Notes: generated from the letters alone by a model not told the origin. 64,000 nucleotides of DNA from Hydractinia symbiolongicarpus (GCF_029227915.1 NC_079881.1:7812001-7876000); one strand, 5' to 3'. Positions 1 through 13,900 are shown, counted from the first letter of the stretch. Numbers and translations are program-made.

Positions 1-24
1 GTTATTTTTTAATAGGTTTTGCAG

Positions 25-1343
25 GAAGAGCAGCAGTCAGAGATATCACGACTTGAAAAACGAGTTAGCGAAATGCGTATTAAGAATAATGACGCTGTGC
101 AGAAACTGAAAGCGAAATTTCTTGAAGAAAAAAATGAATTTCACAATCAATCTAAAGAGAAGTTGAAAGAAATTAGTAGAGAAGCAAAGAAGGTGAGGTG
201 TTTTATAAGAAACCTTTTGAAACATATTTTAGACTAGCTGGAGTATTTAACACAAACATTTTTGGAAATTCTGAGAAGAATTTTGGTACAACACTACATT
301 TTGCTGTATAATGTCTCCCCAATGGTTTTTAACAAACTTAAGAGATGATTGAACCATTCAGGGCTCCTTCTCAAATACCGTTAATAGTATTCTACCGTTA
401 ATAGTTTCATCTCTTGGTATAATGTGTTAAAAACACCAAATTTCTTTCGTTGCTAATAGATTTCAAAAACATCTTATTCAATAAGATATGCACACTTATA
501 CGCTGTTAAACGCCTAGGGCAGACCACGCTTTAGCGGCTACTATATATGGTGAAAACGCGCGGCGACGCATAACTTTTTTTCAGTATGCATTTAGCATTA
601 CGCGTTTATATTTTTCTGTATTTTTCACCTCGGTTTAACCTATGGTGGAATAGACAATTTAAGAGTATTTTTCTAGTTACAAGATACAAAATGCTGCTCT
701 CGGTGAAAAAAAGGTTTCGTCGGTAAAAAATTTTGTCACCAAGACTAATTTTTTTACCGATAAGGCAATGAAACAACAATAAAATAGTGGTAAAGGAACG
801 GGTGAAGAAGATTAAGCATAACAATACTTCTTTACAACGTTTTTTTTTGTTACATGTAAGTAATTTTTAAAGAAAATTGAACTGCTTAAAAGATAGAAAA
901 CATTAAATTTTATTCTAATCTTCCGCGTATGTTTTTATTTCCCCTAATTATTAACGCGCATTCAATTTCTATAATTTTTATATTATATTTTCTTCCAATT
1001 TTTTACACGTGCTGGGGAAAATAATAATTTTACCTTCGCGGTAAATTAGAAAAAAATATTACGTCTGTTCGATTTGTTTCAGGAGGCGTATCAATGTCTA
1101 CACGAGCATACTATCAAAATAAAACACCACAATCGAGCTTTACGACAAGAACTCATAGGTTTGATAAAAAGAACACGCGCTCTACACAAACATAAAATGG
1201 AGCTAGAAGAACAACGCAAGGTGTTACTGAGAGAGCAATCATACGCGAACAATCTGCAATTGCAGCGTAAGGAGAGAACAAAGAATTTGTATGAAGCGCA
1301 TGGTTTTAAAGGTAACAAAGAAAATGTGGCACAACTCACTTAA
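25..1343 (+). CDS. 3' end of a coiled-coil protein gene (last two exons)
   Basis: Two exons are visible, 25-192 (after a TTTTGCAG acceptor, ending at an AAG/GTGAGG donor) and 1083-1343 (after TTTGTTTCAG, ending at a TAA stop). Both junctions are phase 0, so the exons join without losing frame, giving 56 plus 86 residues. The protein is almost entirely charged heptad-like sequence rich in Lys, Glu, Gln and Arg, with no membrane segment, and ends in a short Asn/Lys-rich tail. This resembles cilium or basal-body coiled-coil families such as the DUF4515 group (BBOF1, CCDC166), but the match is by general character only. The gene begins before the window. No catalytic motif is seen, and another coiled-coil family is equally possible. 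Confidence 0.6.
193..1082 (+). other. Intron of the coiled-coil gene
   Basis: AT-rich intron between the two coiled-coil exons, starting GTGAGG and ending TTTCAG. No coding or repeat signal was recognised in it. Confidence 0.5.
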
Positions 1344-2340
1344 CCCTTTGAAGAATACCATTATGTACTACCCTAAAAGATGGTTTTGTGTAGGAGACAA
1401 TAACTTTAAGTTAATTAAATTTTGCGAGGTTAAAAAAATGCATTTTCGCGAATGAGCCATTTTAAGGTTTTCTCTGCAGAATTATTTTAGCGAATCTGCT
1501 AGTACTTTTTTGTAGAAAAGAAAGAAGTGAATTGTTTAAAAAGTTTGCGACGATTAATTTTAGCAAAAACTGTTTCTCTGGTAATTTCGCGACGTTTAGT
1601 CGCGAATTGATCTTTCCAGAATTTTTTGCGCGAAAATTAACGAACCTAAGGATTGGAAATGGCGTTAATTTTGCAACACGCTGTAGGCCTCCGCTCGGCT
1701 TTAAACGATTGAAACATTCTAAAAGTCAGGTAATGTCAACGGAAGAAAAAATTCTATTTCTTTGAAAACATAGATAAAACGTATAGTAAATCTTCTTAAG
1801 ATTAGTTGGATTTGCTTTCGTATTTTTTTGTCTAACCCTATTTACAACCGGGCTTTTGAAAGTTACATTTAATCTGTTTAGTCAAAGTGACACAACGCCA
1901 CCCAGGTTTGCAAAAGTTAACGCCAAGGAAATTATAAGACAAGCTAATTGTGGCCCATTGTTAAAAACGGGTAGTGGGTTAGTGTGTCTAATGAGAATTT
2001 TGTTTTATTTTGTACCTCATGGTTTAAACTAATATGCATTTCTACATGCCATAATGTAAGGATTAATCTTTTAACCCAACAAATATTCCACCAGCAAAGT
2101 TTATATAATTCTTAGCTTAAAGTCTTCTTCGGATAGAAACAAAAAATATAACAAAAAAAACAATTAGCAGGAACTAACATAATTGAATTTCCGCGCCCGA
2201 AGGCGTAGGAAATTCTTTAAAACCGTCGTTTTTTTTCTTTTGGAGCATTTTTTGAGAAAAAATCGACCCTGGGATTTCACGTTGACGGACACAGATGCAA
2301 ACTTCGTACCCAAGCTCCTTAACTACTGGGAAGTTTAGCA
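1344..2340. other. AT-rich intergenic DNA, nothing recognised
   Basis: Follows the coiled-coil stop codon. The short open frames here show no protein-like composition and no paired splice sites. Confidence 0.5.
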
Positions 2341-3110
2341 TTGACGCTTCAGGCCAAAATTGGTATTTGTTTTCGATAAAATTTGGCACAGTTAACAAAA
2401 AAAGTATGCTGAACATAATGGTGACATAATAATTTTGATTTTTGTCACCTAAATGTCATTTTAGGCCAAAATTGGTCCAAAAATTAGAACTACTTTATTT
2501 TCAACAAAATTTGGAACAGTTAACAAATAAAGTATGCTGAACATGATGGTGACATCAAAATTTTGATTTCTTCTTACCTAAATGTCATTTCAGGCCAAAA
2601 TTGGTCCAAAAATTACAACTTATTTTTTTTTAAACAAAATTTGGCACAGTAAACAAATAAAGTATGCTGAACATGATGGTGACATCAAAATTTTGATTTT
2701 TTGCCACCTTAATGTCATTTTAGGCCAAAATTGGTCCAAAAATTAAAACTACTTTATTTTTGACAAATTTTGGCACAATTAACAAAAAAAGTATGGTGAA
2801 CATGATGGTGACATCAAAATATTGTTTTTTGCCACCTTAAATGTCATCTTAGGCCAAAATTGGTCCAAAAATTAAGACTACTTCATTTTCAACAAAAATT
2901 GGCACAGTTAACAAATAAAGTATGCTGAAAATGATGATGGTACAAAAGTTTGATTTTTTGTAACCTAAATGTCATTTCAGGTCAAAATTTATATAAAAAT
3001 TAAAATGTTTTATTTTCGACAAAAATTGACACAGTTAATAAAAAAAGTAATTCAAAATTTTGAAAGTTAGTCAAAATTTTAATTTTTTGTCAACTAATGC
3101 CGTTTAAGAC
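2341..3110. repeat. Tandem repeat, about 128-bp unit, six diverged copies
   Basis: The phrase AGGCCAAAATTGG or a close variant starts near 2351, 2463, 2592, 2722, 2851 and 2979, so the spacing is about 112, 129, 130, 129 and 128 bp. Each unit continues through AACAAAATTTGGCACAGTTA, AAGTATGCTGAACATGATGG and an AATGTCATTT end. The last copies are more diverged and the array fades near 3110. Satellite-like, non-coding. Confidence 0.85.
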
Positions 3111-4689
3111 CATAAACATTTCAATCGCAAGACTCTCAACCATGAATGATAGGCTGTATTTTTTGTTAGCAATCTCTTTTAAAATGTGAGTTTATTATGA
3201 CACGCTTCGTTTTGTTTGCGTTTGTTGTAAGATATAATGTCACTGGTGTGCTTTATCTTCGGAGGTTCATGCACCAAACCCCTTCGAATGTTTGGCACAA
3301 TAACACAACGAATTAGCAGGTTTTCATCAAATATTTTCGTAGCGCGCGGAAATTCTTAGAGCCCCCAGGGCTTCTTGTTACAGTGTGATTCCATCGTGGG
3401 TTTTTTTTCAGTGAGTTTGTTCTTGCTTTTAAGTAAATAGACCCAAGAAATTGAAATATAGGGTCTATAAATTTATAATTTTTATAGTTAATATATTTTG
3501 TTGGTTGATGTTAATTATTTGTAAAAAGTTATTCTTGTTTAATAATTTCAGTTTTTTTAAACATTTTTTCGTCAGATTTGCTATTCACCTTTTTCTATCT
3601 CTCTTAGTACCATTTCGAGACTTCATACACCCCTGTATTACTTAGGCATATGTTAGGGGAAAATGTCACCCCCTGCAACCACTTTAAACTAACGAGCTAC
3701 AAAGCTTTACACAGTCGTAAACAATTTAACAACGTGTAAAGAAATTTATGAATATGGTTTTACGAGACATGGTTGCTTTTCCTTTGTACATTGTTAAACA
3801 ACTTGGTTTTACGGAATTTTAACATTTTTGTGCATTGTTAAAAACTTTTCCAAAGACAAAAAGTACTCTCGTTTGTGCATTATGAATTATAGGTTGTACG
3901 GGACATATTTAATATTGCTTTTTAAGTTGTTAAAAACACTGTTCTGCTAGCCAAGTTTTTTTTTCTTTTCTGCATTTAAAAAATACGGTTCTGTCGGACA
4001 TGTTAGCAAAGCCGGGTTTTTTCTTTTGTGCATTAGGAAACATGGCTCCACAAATCACGGTTACTTTTCATTTGCGCGTTGATAAAAACATTGTGTCATA
4101 GTGCTCCTGCTAAATTAATTGTAAGAGGGGTTAAAACCAAAAATCCACCAACCCCTCTTTTTAGTATCTTTCCTATTTATCCAGATCTCCCTCCTTATTA
4201 ACCCGCCCTTTCAATTAGGTTACAAAAAGTAAGGTCAAAGGTTACGTTTTGTTTGAATTTTGAAATAAAGGTTATAGCGGACATAGTCAATTCCCCTTTT
4301 GAATTGTTAAAAATCTCGGTTCTAAAGTAAAAAGGTTTATTAGTGCATTTTAGACAAAATATTTCTACCGGATACGATAACTTTTCAGAATTACATTTGT
4401 GCATTGTTGTGCATTATAATTTTTTTGGTGTGCGTTAAGAAATCATGGTCCTGCAGGATATAGTTACTTTGGGCGATATATCATGCCCAAAAAAGAAAAA
4501 AATGAGCAAAAATGTTACGCACCTGTTCAGAATACTATTATCATACACAATCTGAGCAAAAGAACAAATTATAAAATTTTAGCTGCTTCAAGCAACATGA
4601 AAAGTCATTTTTTAATCCAAAACACCTCTTTTGTAAACATATTATTGAATTAATGTTATCTGGATCACAAGACGTCTGTGGCAAGAAAA
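3111..4689. other. Intergenic DNA upstream of the first SLC22 gene
   Basis: AT-rich, with several loosely repeated phrases around TTGTGCATTGTTAAAAA between about 3780 and 4440 that suggest a decayed short repeat. No gene seen. The promoter of the downstream transporter presumably lies at its 3' end, but I see no convincing TATA box. Confidence 0.4.
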
Positions 4690-7600
4690 ATGGCAACAAA
4701 CGGAGACATGTTTGTTGATTTAGATAACCCTCAAAGCGGCGACGACAAAAAGGGTTTATTATCACCGTCCGACATAATCAAACCATTTCTCGAACCAGAT
4801 GAGTATATAGAAGAGGTTGGGGATTGTGGGTTGTATCAAATAAGAACACAGTTTATTTTCTTGCTGTTTGTGTTGCTGCTAACATCACAAATCTTCATAA
4901 GTTACTTTGTTGTTCACGATCCACCTTGGCAATGCAAACAAAACAGTACCTTGTGTAACTACACATCACCTATCTTTTCGCAAGATCATGTAAAGTTTAA
5001 TACCAGATGTGAAATACCACGAAGTGAATGGGAATTTACAAAACCTAGAGAATATTCTATTGTTACTCAGGTAGACATTATTGTTATTCCAGCTAAATCA
5101 TTGTTATTTGAACATTCCATTACTAGGTATAATAAATGCCAAAGAAAACGCCGGAAGTATTATAGAACGGAGGAGAGAAAGGAATGTTATTGTTCTTACT
5201 CAGGCTATGGAGACTTGTAAGATCAGATAGCACCACTGTAAACGCTGCTATGGCACTATAACGAAAGTTGTTATGTCAGTGAGTGTAAAGAGTGTTTCCA
5301 CCAATGCATCACCTGTCAACAGAGATTATTCAAATTAAAGACCTTCTTTCAAAGTTTGGAATGGCCAAATCAAAATGTTTAATAAGTCACAACTTCTTTC
5401 TCCTTTAGTTTGAACTGGTATGTCATCGAGAGTCTTACGCCACAGCTGCTCATTCGATGGTCTTCATTGGTATGGGCGGTGGCGGTTTACTGATGGCATA
5501 TCTTATGGATAAATTTGGGCGTAAAACAGTTTCATTTCCATGCACGTTTACTGTTATATTTTGTGCTCTTCTTTCAGTTGTTGCTAATAACTTGATATTG
5601 TTTATAATTACTCGCCTTGTGATTGGTATAGCCCTCAGTGGAGGAGCGGTTTTTGTATTAGCTGCTGAAATCTCTGGACCAAAATATCGCGCGCTCTCCT
5701 CCACAATGATTTGGATTTATTTTTCTGCTTCAATGGTTTTATTAACTACGTCTTCGTATTTGTCACAGAACTGGAAGATGGTGGAGGTCACTATGACTGT
5801 TCCCTTTTTACTACTGATTCTCACTTGGAGGTGTGTATACTAAATAGAGAAACAAAAAAGTATTTTTAATATTCCCATGAAATTATTTCCTGAACGTGTA
5901 AAGTGGACTTTCCTTACCTCAACTTAATCGGCTGCAATGCATTAGATTTTCATTGCTGTAAAAGAAAGGAACACCAGTGTTATCATAATTTCTTTAGATA
6001 CTTCCCGGAATCAATACGATGGATGAGGGTCAACGGTAAACTTGGAGAAGCTGAAAAATTATTAAAATCAATGGCAAAGATAAATGGCAAGCCGGAACCT
6101 TATGCAAGACTTCGCAAGGAATCTCAAACACACAAAACTGCAACATTTTTGCATCTATTTTATCCATTGCAAATTTTTGTGCAGACTGTAATACAAGCTT
6201 TAGCATGGTTAGTAGTCCTATATAATAATACGATAAGGCTGTCTGTGTGTGTCTGTCTGTACCTTCTGTTATTGATGTAATACTATTTCATCACCATTTG
6301 TCATCTTTGATGTGTTTAATCAAGAACGTCGTGCACTTGTTATGATATTTGCTTTAAATCTAACTTAACATTTTTACTGTTCGATTTATTCAACCATTAT
6401 TTTGCTTGCTTTAGGCTTTTCTTTTTTTTTTCTTTTTTCATCCTTTAGTATTCATACCAACAGGAGTGGTGCTGTTTTTAGCTTTATCATTAGATATGGA
6501 GAAAGACGAGCTACAATTTTTCACAAATTCTTTCTTTTGTTTGTTAAAATCCAGTAAAAAAACATCCGACTAGTGAACATCCTGTCCTGATATACACAGC
6601 AAATTAAATCGACGGGAACCTTTCTTGATTGTGCTTACTCCTAACATATATATGTCCAAAAGTGCATAATTTCTGTACACACCTTTTACATTCTCATATA
6701 GGTTTGTGACTGGGCTTACCTATTTCGCTGCTACATTTGCTGCTCAAGATTTAAGTGGAAACTTTTACATGGATTTCATAATGACGAGTATCATAGAAGT
6801 ACCTGGCAATATTGCGGTTATTATATTTTGTAACAAGTGAGTCAGATTTAAGGTGATAGATAAACATATATATTTATTTGTGTTTAAAAAAGAAGAAATA
6901 CCTGCAGTGCCCATCAAATTGTCAGTGAGCCTTTAAAATGTTTGTGCCATGGGAGGAAAACAACAACGCCTATTTACAAGTTAGTATTAATCAGTTGCAA
7001 ATCAAATATAAGGTCGTCAATATCTGCTGGTGACCAAGCGGTAGATTGTTTGCTTCTGATAGGGGAGAAGCAGCGTATTAAAACCCACAGCAAGATAACG
7101 TCTATCAACATAAATTGATTTTTTGCACATCATGAGAACAAGAATAAAGTTTTTGCAGTTGCCTATTTTGACTGTAATGCTTGCACTGATTTCGTAGCTA
7201 AAAAGGCTTAAAGGCTCTGCCTTTAAACGTACTATCATTCGTAACAGTACCAATAGGAACCATAAAGGGCATTGTAGCTCTTCCCTCTATAATTGTAGCG
7301 ATGCATTTATATAATTGTTTTTTAACTTTCAGAATTGGACGCAAAAAAGCAGTTATTTCACATTTTTATATCGCTTCTGTGGCGTGTGCTATGGTAGCAT
7401 TCATTCCATTGGAATCTAATAACCACTCAGGTAAAATAAAGCGCAGACAAATTGATTATATTGTGCTCATTTTTGAGCACAATATATATAATATATAATA
7501 TATAATATATAATATATAATATATAATATATAATATATAATATATAATATATAATATATAATATATAATATATAATATATAATATATAATATATAATATA

Positions 7601-9023
7601 TAATATATAATATATAATATATAATATATAATATATAATATATAATATATAATATATAATATATAATATATAATATATAATATATAATATATAATATATA
7701 ATATATAATATATAATATATAATATATAATATATAATATATAATATATATCATCCATGTCTTGGATGATCATACATTCACCAAATCATTCATCAATACAA
7801 CTCCGCCATTATTTTGATCCTAAGTATTAAAGAGAGATAATCTCTTTGAATAGAACATGACAGAAACGTCGTTGTGTAACCATTGACCTTCAAACTGGTA
7901 AAGTAACTTTTATTAAATCCAATAATGAAAAATAAAATAAAATAATAAAATTAATTTTTCATTTAGGAACTAGGTATTTTCGCTTAGCTGCTGGAATTAT
8001 TGCGAAGTATGCTGCAACTTGTTACTTCAACTCATTGTATATCTGGTCTGCAGAATTACATCCAACAGCTATAAGGTGAATGTTATCACGGTTTGTTACA
8101 GTTACAAATGGCGTCTTTTGACGACCCCCTCTACATTATCTTTTATGATTATTTAACTTTTATCAATGACACAGTATATATAAATTTCTACAAAAACTCT
8201 TTGCAATTCACCTTTCCACGCCAATCATGAACTAATTTAACCCTTTTTTCTTTACAACCCATCCATCCTGAATAGCAACCAGCAACTACTACTCTCAAAA
8301 ATAATTTTGCACATACAAATTTTGTCACTACAAAAAAAACAGGACCGTCAAGCTTTGTTAATGGTGCATGTGTTAAAGGTTACCCCCAAACCCTTGGTCT
8401 TGGAAGTTTAGCTAATTATGCGAAATTATGACATTATAAGTTAGATGCTGAAAAACAATTGCTGGTGTGAATGATAATCAGGATCAGTAGGTATTAATAT
8501 ACATGCACTTTTGTTCAAAATAACAAGCTGGATAGGTAAAAATATATTTACATCACAACATAACTTGATAAACCTTAAGACAGCACCTTATTTACATCAA
8601 ACACATGATGTCATGTATTACTTAGCAAAACTTTAAATTCAAGAATCTGAGAAGTGATCAAAAATATAATAGGTTCATGGACAACGTTTCAATATTTTTC
8701 ATGTGAAACCAACTTGTTTTTTTCGCGGAAAGTAAGCTCTTACATTCTTACTGCAGTATTTTACAATTCGTTTTCTTTGTAGAGCTCAAGCTATTGGATT
8801 CTTATTAGCAATCAGCAGAGTTGGTGGTTCCCTTGCACCAATGGTCATCACCACCTTGAAGTATGTTAATGAAGCGTTTCCATTTCTGTTGATGACAATT
8901 CTTAATATTATTGCCGGAACGTTGTGTTTATACCTTGGGGAAACAAAAGGAAGACCGATCACGGATACGATGGAACAATTTCTGAACTCATTGAAATCTT
9001 GTGAAAAAAAGATAGTCAAATAA
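4690..9023 (+). CDS. SLC22-type organic ion transporter, copy 1 (seven exons, 531 aa)
   Basis: Exons 4690-5070, 5409-5830, 5998-6207, 6702-6836, 7333-7430, 7967-8075 and 8783-9023 join in frame with GT-AG ends and total 1,596 nt. The ATG at 4690 is the first Met after an acidic, soluble N-terminus. Seen in the protein: a first membrane segment ending in FISYFVVHDPPWQC; an extracellular loop with paired Cys and N-glycosylation sequons; the major-facilitator loop signature MDKFGRK at about residues 160-166; PESIRWM at 271-277 (the SLC22 PESPRWL-type motif); KIGRKKAV later; and C-terminal membrane helices. Length fits SLC22 (about 530-560 aa). Members move organic cations, anions or zwitterions across the plasma membrane; the substrate here cannot be told. 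A tandem paralogue with the same introns follows at 10964. Confidence 0.9.
7457..7486. repeat. Perfect hairpin beside the intronic minisatellite
   Basis: The arms TATATTGTGCTCA (7457-7469) and TGAGCACAATATA (7474-7486) are exact reverse complements separated by TTTT. The right arm runs straight into the 7-bp tandem array, so the hairpin may mark its origin. Confidence 0.75.
7484..7748. repeat. (TAATATA)n minisatellite, about 38 near-perfect copies
   Basis: About 265 bp of the 7-mer TAATATA lies in intron 5 of the first transporter. The array is almost free of substitutions, which implies recent expansion. Open frames on the minus strand through it encode only a Tyr/Ile repeat and are artefacts. 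Confidence 0.95.
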
Positions 9024-10963
9024 CACATAAGGTTTTTTTGTAAATGATATAAAAAATATGGTAATGTTACACCTGGAGATGGACTTATGCGGAAAACGGA
9101 TTAAATACACGTGATCTTGTTTTAATATTAACTCTATAATGAGGTGCTTCATCCAAGCCCTGGTGTTATAACATGCGACGCCGTCGTTACTCTATTATCC
9201 CTACCCTTTAGTAAACCTGAAAAATGTTTAAGAAAAACTAAGAGTAGGAGGGGGTGGGAGAGGAAAGAGACGGGGGGGATTTTGTGGGTGGGTGGGTGGG
9301 TGGGTGGTAATTTTCTTCAAATGAACGCGTTAAAAAATAAAATAGGTTAATTATCATTCTTAGTCTGTAATAGGGTAGGAAGGGGTAATCAATATCAGGG
9401 TTAGGGGTGTGGAAAAAACTTTATCAAAGTTAAGAAACGTCAAGTGTGAACCATAACTTATGTTTTTTTTTAAATTTGCGTGTATGTGGCATATAATGAG
9501 TACTGCGAAAAACAAATTCACTGCCTCAGTGTACTACATTACAAGAAATGGTTGGTAAAGCATTGAACATAGTAAATCATGACGCTCAAGCGTTCTATTT
9601 GGAAGAACTTTCTAAGAGATTTGCTGTTGTAAAACATTATTTATATTAATTCTACTCAAACTGTTACTTTGTGTTGAAAACCTTAAAAAGCTCAAAAAGA
9701 GTGTATTATTTCATATTAGCCGTCTTTTCACCAAATTCATTTCATATTGTTTATGTTGTATTGTTTTTGTACTGTATTGTATTGTTTAAAATAAACAACA
9801 AATGTATTTTTTAAATCAAATGGGGCCAAGAATGTAGCCCTAAGATGAACCACAAATAAGTTCTTTCAGGAGACAAAAGTAAGTACTAGTCTTCACCCTC
9901 TAAAACATCCTACTAAAGTAGATCTTTGTAAAAATGTGCTCTGCACTCCCGTAAGTGTGTTCGCTCGTTGGGTTGACTTTTAAGAAATTAGTCACTTTTC
10001 TGCAATGGTTATTCTGTGGCATAAGTTTTCACTTGCAATATATTATCTGAATTTGCAATCCACGAGTTAACACAATAATTCACGTTCCTGGGTCTATATT
10101 TTTTCCTCACGGATACTAATATTATTTCCTTTTGCGCAAGTGCTTTCTTTAGAGGACCTTATATTATAAGTTCTTTTTAACAGATGTCCGCCATTTTTCG
10201 CAATCATTAAAAAAATTAAGAATTAGTGTTTTCGCACGATACAATATGTACCTCTGAAAAGTCTTTGTTGCTAACTGGCTTGGTGTGCTATATTTTGTAT
10301 GCTTCTACAACAATTTGGAAGAATGTAGCAAGCTGGTAGATCAAAAAGTTTGATTTTTTATTTTGCAATAGGATTGATTTTAAAACAAGATGAGTCCTTA
10401 TATCGATTAAATAGATAACAAACAAATATATACAGTATTTTCTATCTGTTTTAGTTATTTTCAGAATGGCCAATATGATCTCAAGTTGATTTTTGCCTCA
10501 ATTTTCATAAACCTTAGCCATTAGCTTCAATTTTGTGTAAGCAAATAAAAAGTTGAAAATTAGCAGCCATTTTGTAGCCCAATTGGTGACGTGTTATTAC
10601 TTTTTCTGTATTTGCAACAGTTTTCTGTGATTTTAAACTTTAACCCAACTTTAGCACTTTCTAAAAGCTGTTTTAAAGAAAAAAAACTGTCGGGTATGTG
10701 TCAGACATTATCGCAAATAGTATTATATTTAACTTGCGGTTTACATCTGTTGTATTCTTTGTATTCAACTGAAACTATACCAAAGTACGCTTTAGGTGCA
10801 TTTGTTTGTTATTATACTCAACCTGAGTTGCATCATGCTCATAGTGAGTTTTGTTATGCTGCGCTAGTATTTTTTTCAAACTACAAGATTCTCTTACCAC
10901 TTCTTTTTCAGCTATATTACTTGATAGCTAGTAACATATGAAAATGTAACGAAGAAGAAAAAG
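9024..10963. other. Intergenic DNA between the two SLC22 genes
   Basis: Contains a G-rich patch at 9241-9308 and a stretch rich in TGTATTGT near 9750-9800. An open frame at 10591-10941 has no convincing protein character and probably belongs to the upstream or 5' untranslated region of the next gene. Confidence 0.5.
9281..9308 (+). other. Putative G-quadruplex motif
   Basis: GGGTGGGTGGGTGGGTGGG, five G3 tracts with single-T loops, is the textbook intramolecular quadruplex pattern on the plus strand. It lies about 260 bp after the stop of the first transporter in otherwise AT-rich DNA. Confidence 0.7.
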
Positions 10964-13900
10964 ATGGAAAAAGACGATAAGGAAAGTATTCTTAATGATG
11001 CTCAGATGAGCCCAGATATAGGCAAAGCAAATGAATATTGCACTTCACCTGAAGAACCTGCTAAACCAGTACTAGAAGCAGACGAGTATATAGAAGAAGT
11101 CGGAGATTGTGGATTGTATCAATTTAGAACACAAGTTATCTTTTTACTTTTCATGGTGGTAATAACATCACAAATCTTCATAAGTTACTTTGTTGTTCAC
11201 GATCCACCTTGGCAATGTAAACAAAACAGCACAGTATGTAACTTCACATCCCCTATCTCTTCACACGACCATGTAAACTTTCGCGAGAAATGTAAAATGC
11301 CGCGAAGCGAATGGGAATTCACGAAACATAAAGAATACTCTATTGTAACTCAGGTAAAAAAAGTTATTGCATCTGCATCAAAGTTTGGTTTATGAACTTC
11401 TGTTATCACCATCCACTGTAACTAAGTACATCATTCACGAGCATGGTCCCAAAGCCAAGGACTAACCACTAACAAATGTGCTTATTTGCTTTTATATGTG
11501 TCATTAAGAAAATTATTTTTTTATTTTAACTTTGTTCTAGTTTGAATTGGTTTGCAATCGAGAATATTATGCTACAGTTAGTCATTCCTTGGTGTTTATT
11601 GGTATGGGCGGTGGTGCTTTAATAATGACTTATCTGATGGACAGATTTGGACGTAAAACAATCATATTCCCATCCGTGTTTGCTATTATATTTAGCGCTA
11701 TTCTTTCTGTCGTTGCCAATCACTTGATATTGTTCATAGTCTCTCGCCTTGTGATTGGTATAGCTCTCAGTGGAGGGGTGATCTTTGTACTAGCTGCTGA
11801 AATCTCTGGACCAAAATATCGCGCACTGACATCTACAATGATTTGGGTTTATTTTTCTGGAGTGTTGGTGTTATTAACAGGAGTGGCGTATCTATCACAA
11901 AATTGGAAGACTCTGGAGCTAACATTCACAGTTCCTTTTTTACTGCTAATATTCACTTGGAGGTATGCCACGAGATAAAAATATCGTTAAAAATGTCTGC
12001 TCATACAAAAAAATGCCCGGGAATCAAGGAAAGATGTCGGTTGACGATAGATTTGCTTCTATGTTAGCATGCGTTGTTTTAATGGGTAGAGAGAATTTAT
12101 ATCAACTCGTAATTTTCCTTTATAAACAATAACTTCACCACGTGTAATTTTCTTATTCAAAAGAATTTTGACATCTACAAGATATGAGCAAAAGCGAAGT
12201 TGGTAACATATTTGAAACATTCCTAGAAACATTGAAACACCCCTAAGCGTGAATTTCATGATGTTTCATGACTCCATTATTTTAATAGTTCTCGGTAGCT
12301 GTAATATTGTTTTCACCATTTTCTTTAGGTACTTTCCAGAATCAATACGTTGGATGAGAATGAATGACAAACTTGAAGAAGCTGAAGAGTTATTGAAATC
12401 AATGGCAAAGATAAATGGCAAGCCAGTACCTAACGCTACTCTTCGTAGAGAATCTCAAACACACACAACCACAACATTTCTACATTTATTTTATCCAATG
12501 AAGGTTTTTACCCAAACATCAATACAAAGTTTAGCATGGTTAGTAATATTTGTTGGCTTGGAATTCCTGGAAAAGGTGTAGTAGGGTCACAATGCGGTGA
12601 ATTTTAAGTAGTGCTCCTTTGACCTTCGTTAATATACTGTAAGCGGGATCAATTCGTGGTCCCCAAAACTGGGAGCCGCAGGACGAACCCACTATACCAC
12701 TAGTCACGTCATAATTGAATAACCAATCAGGGCGAATTATTCTCAGTATAGAACGCACTCAAATCTGCCTTGATAAACATTCTTCTAAGCTCACAATGTT
12801 TCGGATTGCATTGCGCAGAATTAAATTAACTTTTTTCTTTAAATTCCTAAATTAAATTGATCTGATTGCATTTTTCTGACAATAAGAAAACTGATATTCA
12901 AAATTAAAGATATTTTTGCCTTTACGCTATTAACATTGACTGATAATTTCGTACGCCCAAAAACTGTTTTACTCATTTTAATTTTTTTAATATTTGTTTA
13001 CGTCTGTGACAACATCTGTGACATTTTATCAAATATCCTAATAATATCAATGCTGGTCTTGATATTGTTGAAGATGGCCGCTTTTCCGCTAGTTGTAGCG
13101 TCTGCAACGTCCACATTATATAACAATAATTCTAGCAACGACCCATTAATAATAAAGAAAATGCTGACAGAATTAATATATTGTTTCGATTTTTTGATCA
13201 AACCTTATAATGATAAGCCCTAGGCCTGTGAACATTGTTAAGCGAACAATGACAAGTTCAAAATAGGTGTGTCTTGTATTTGCTTGTGGAGTGATCTTTT
13301 AGATTTGGTCCTTTTTGCGACATTTTGTGCAAGGCTGTCTAATTTAAACTAAATCCAAATTGAATTAGATTTCACACATGGATACTTTTAATGGCAAAAC
13401 GAAGAGTTATTGTGTCAATGTTAATGTAAACAACAATAAATCGTTTAAAAGATGCTAAACGAACAGTCTGTTCTTCACTAAAAACTTCAAATTGAAAAAT
13501 ACGATATTATTAATCAAAACCATAAAACACCTCTATAGTTTAACTTGTTATTTTCTTGTTTAACATAGGTTTGTGTCTGGTCTTACATACTTCGCTGCTA
13601 CGTTCGCTGCTCAAGATCTAAGTGGAAACTTTTATATGGACTTCATATTGACCAGTATCATCGAAGTACCTGCTAATGTTGCGGTTATTTTCTTCTGTGA
13701 CAGGTAAGTGGTTAAAATAATACTGTATCTTTCAATTTTTTATTTATCATGGTACATTTACTGATCAGATGTCGTAGTGCTAACAACGTGATAATAATTC
13801 ACAGTACCAACCCAGAATGTTTCTTTCCTATTTTAGGAGTAATGTATTTACTAGCGATAATAGAGTCAATATACTTTGTCGCGACGATTGCCAAATTTCT

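Noticed and set aside
7427-7772. Two minus-strand open frames of about 100 codons rich in Tyr and Ile
   Set aside because: They are translations of the (TAATATA)n minisatellite.
10591-10941. 116-codon plus-strand frame before SLC22 copy 2
   Set aside because: No ATG at a sensible place, no domain, composition like translated AT-rich DNA.
12641-12712. A genuine tRNA gene
   Set aside because: Box-like sequences are present but the acceptor and anticodon arms do not pair properly.
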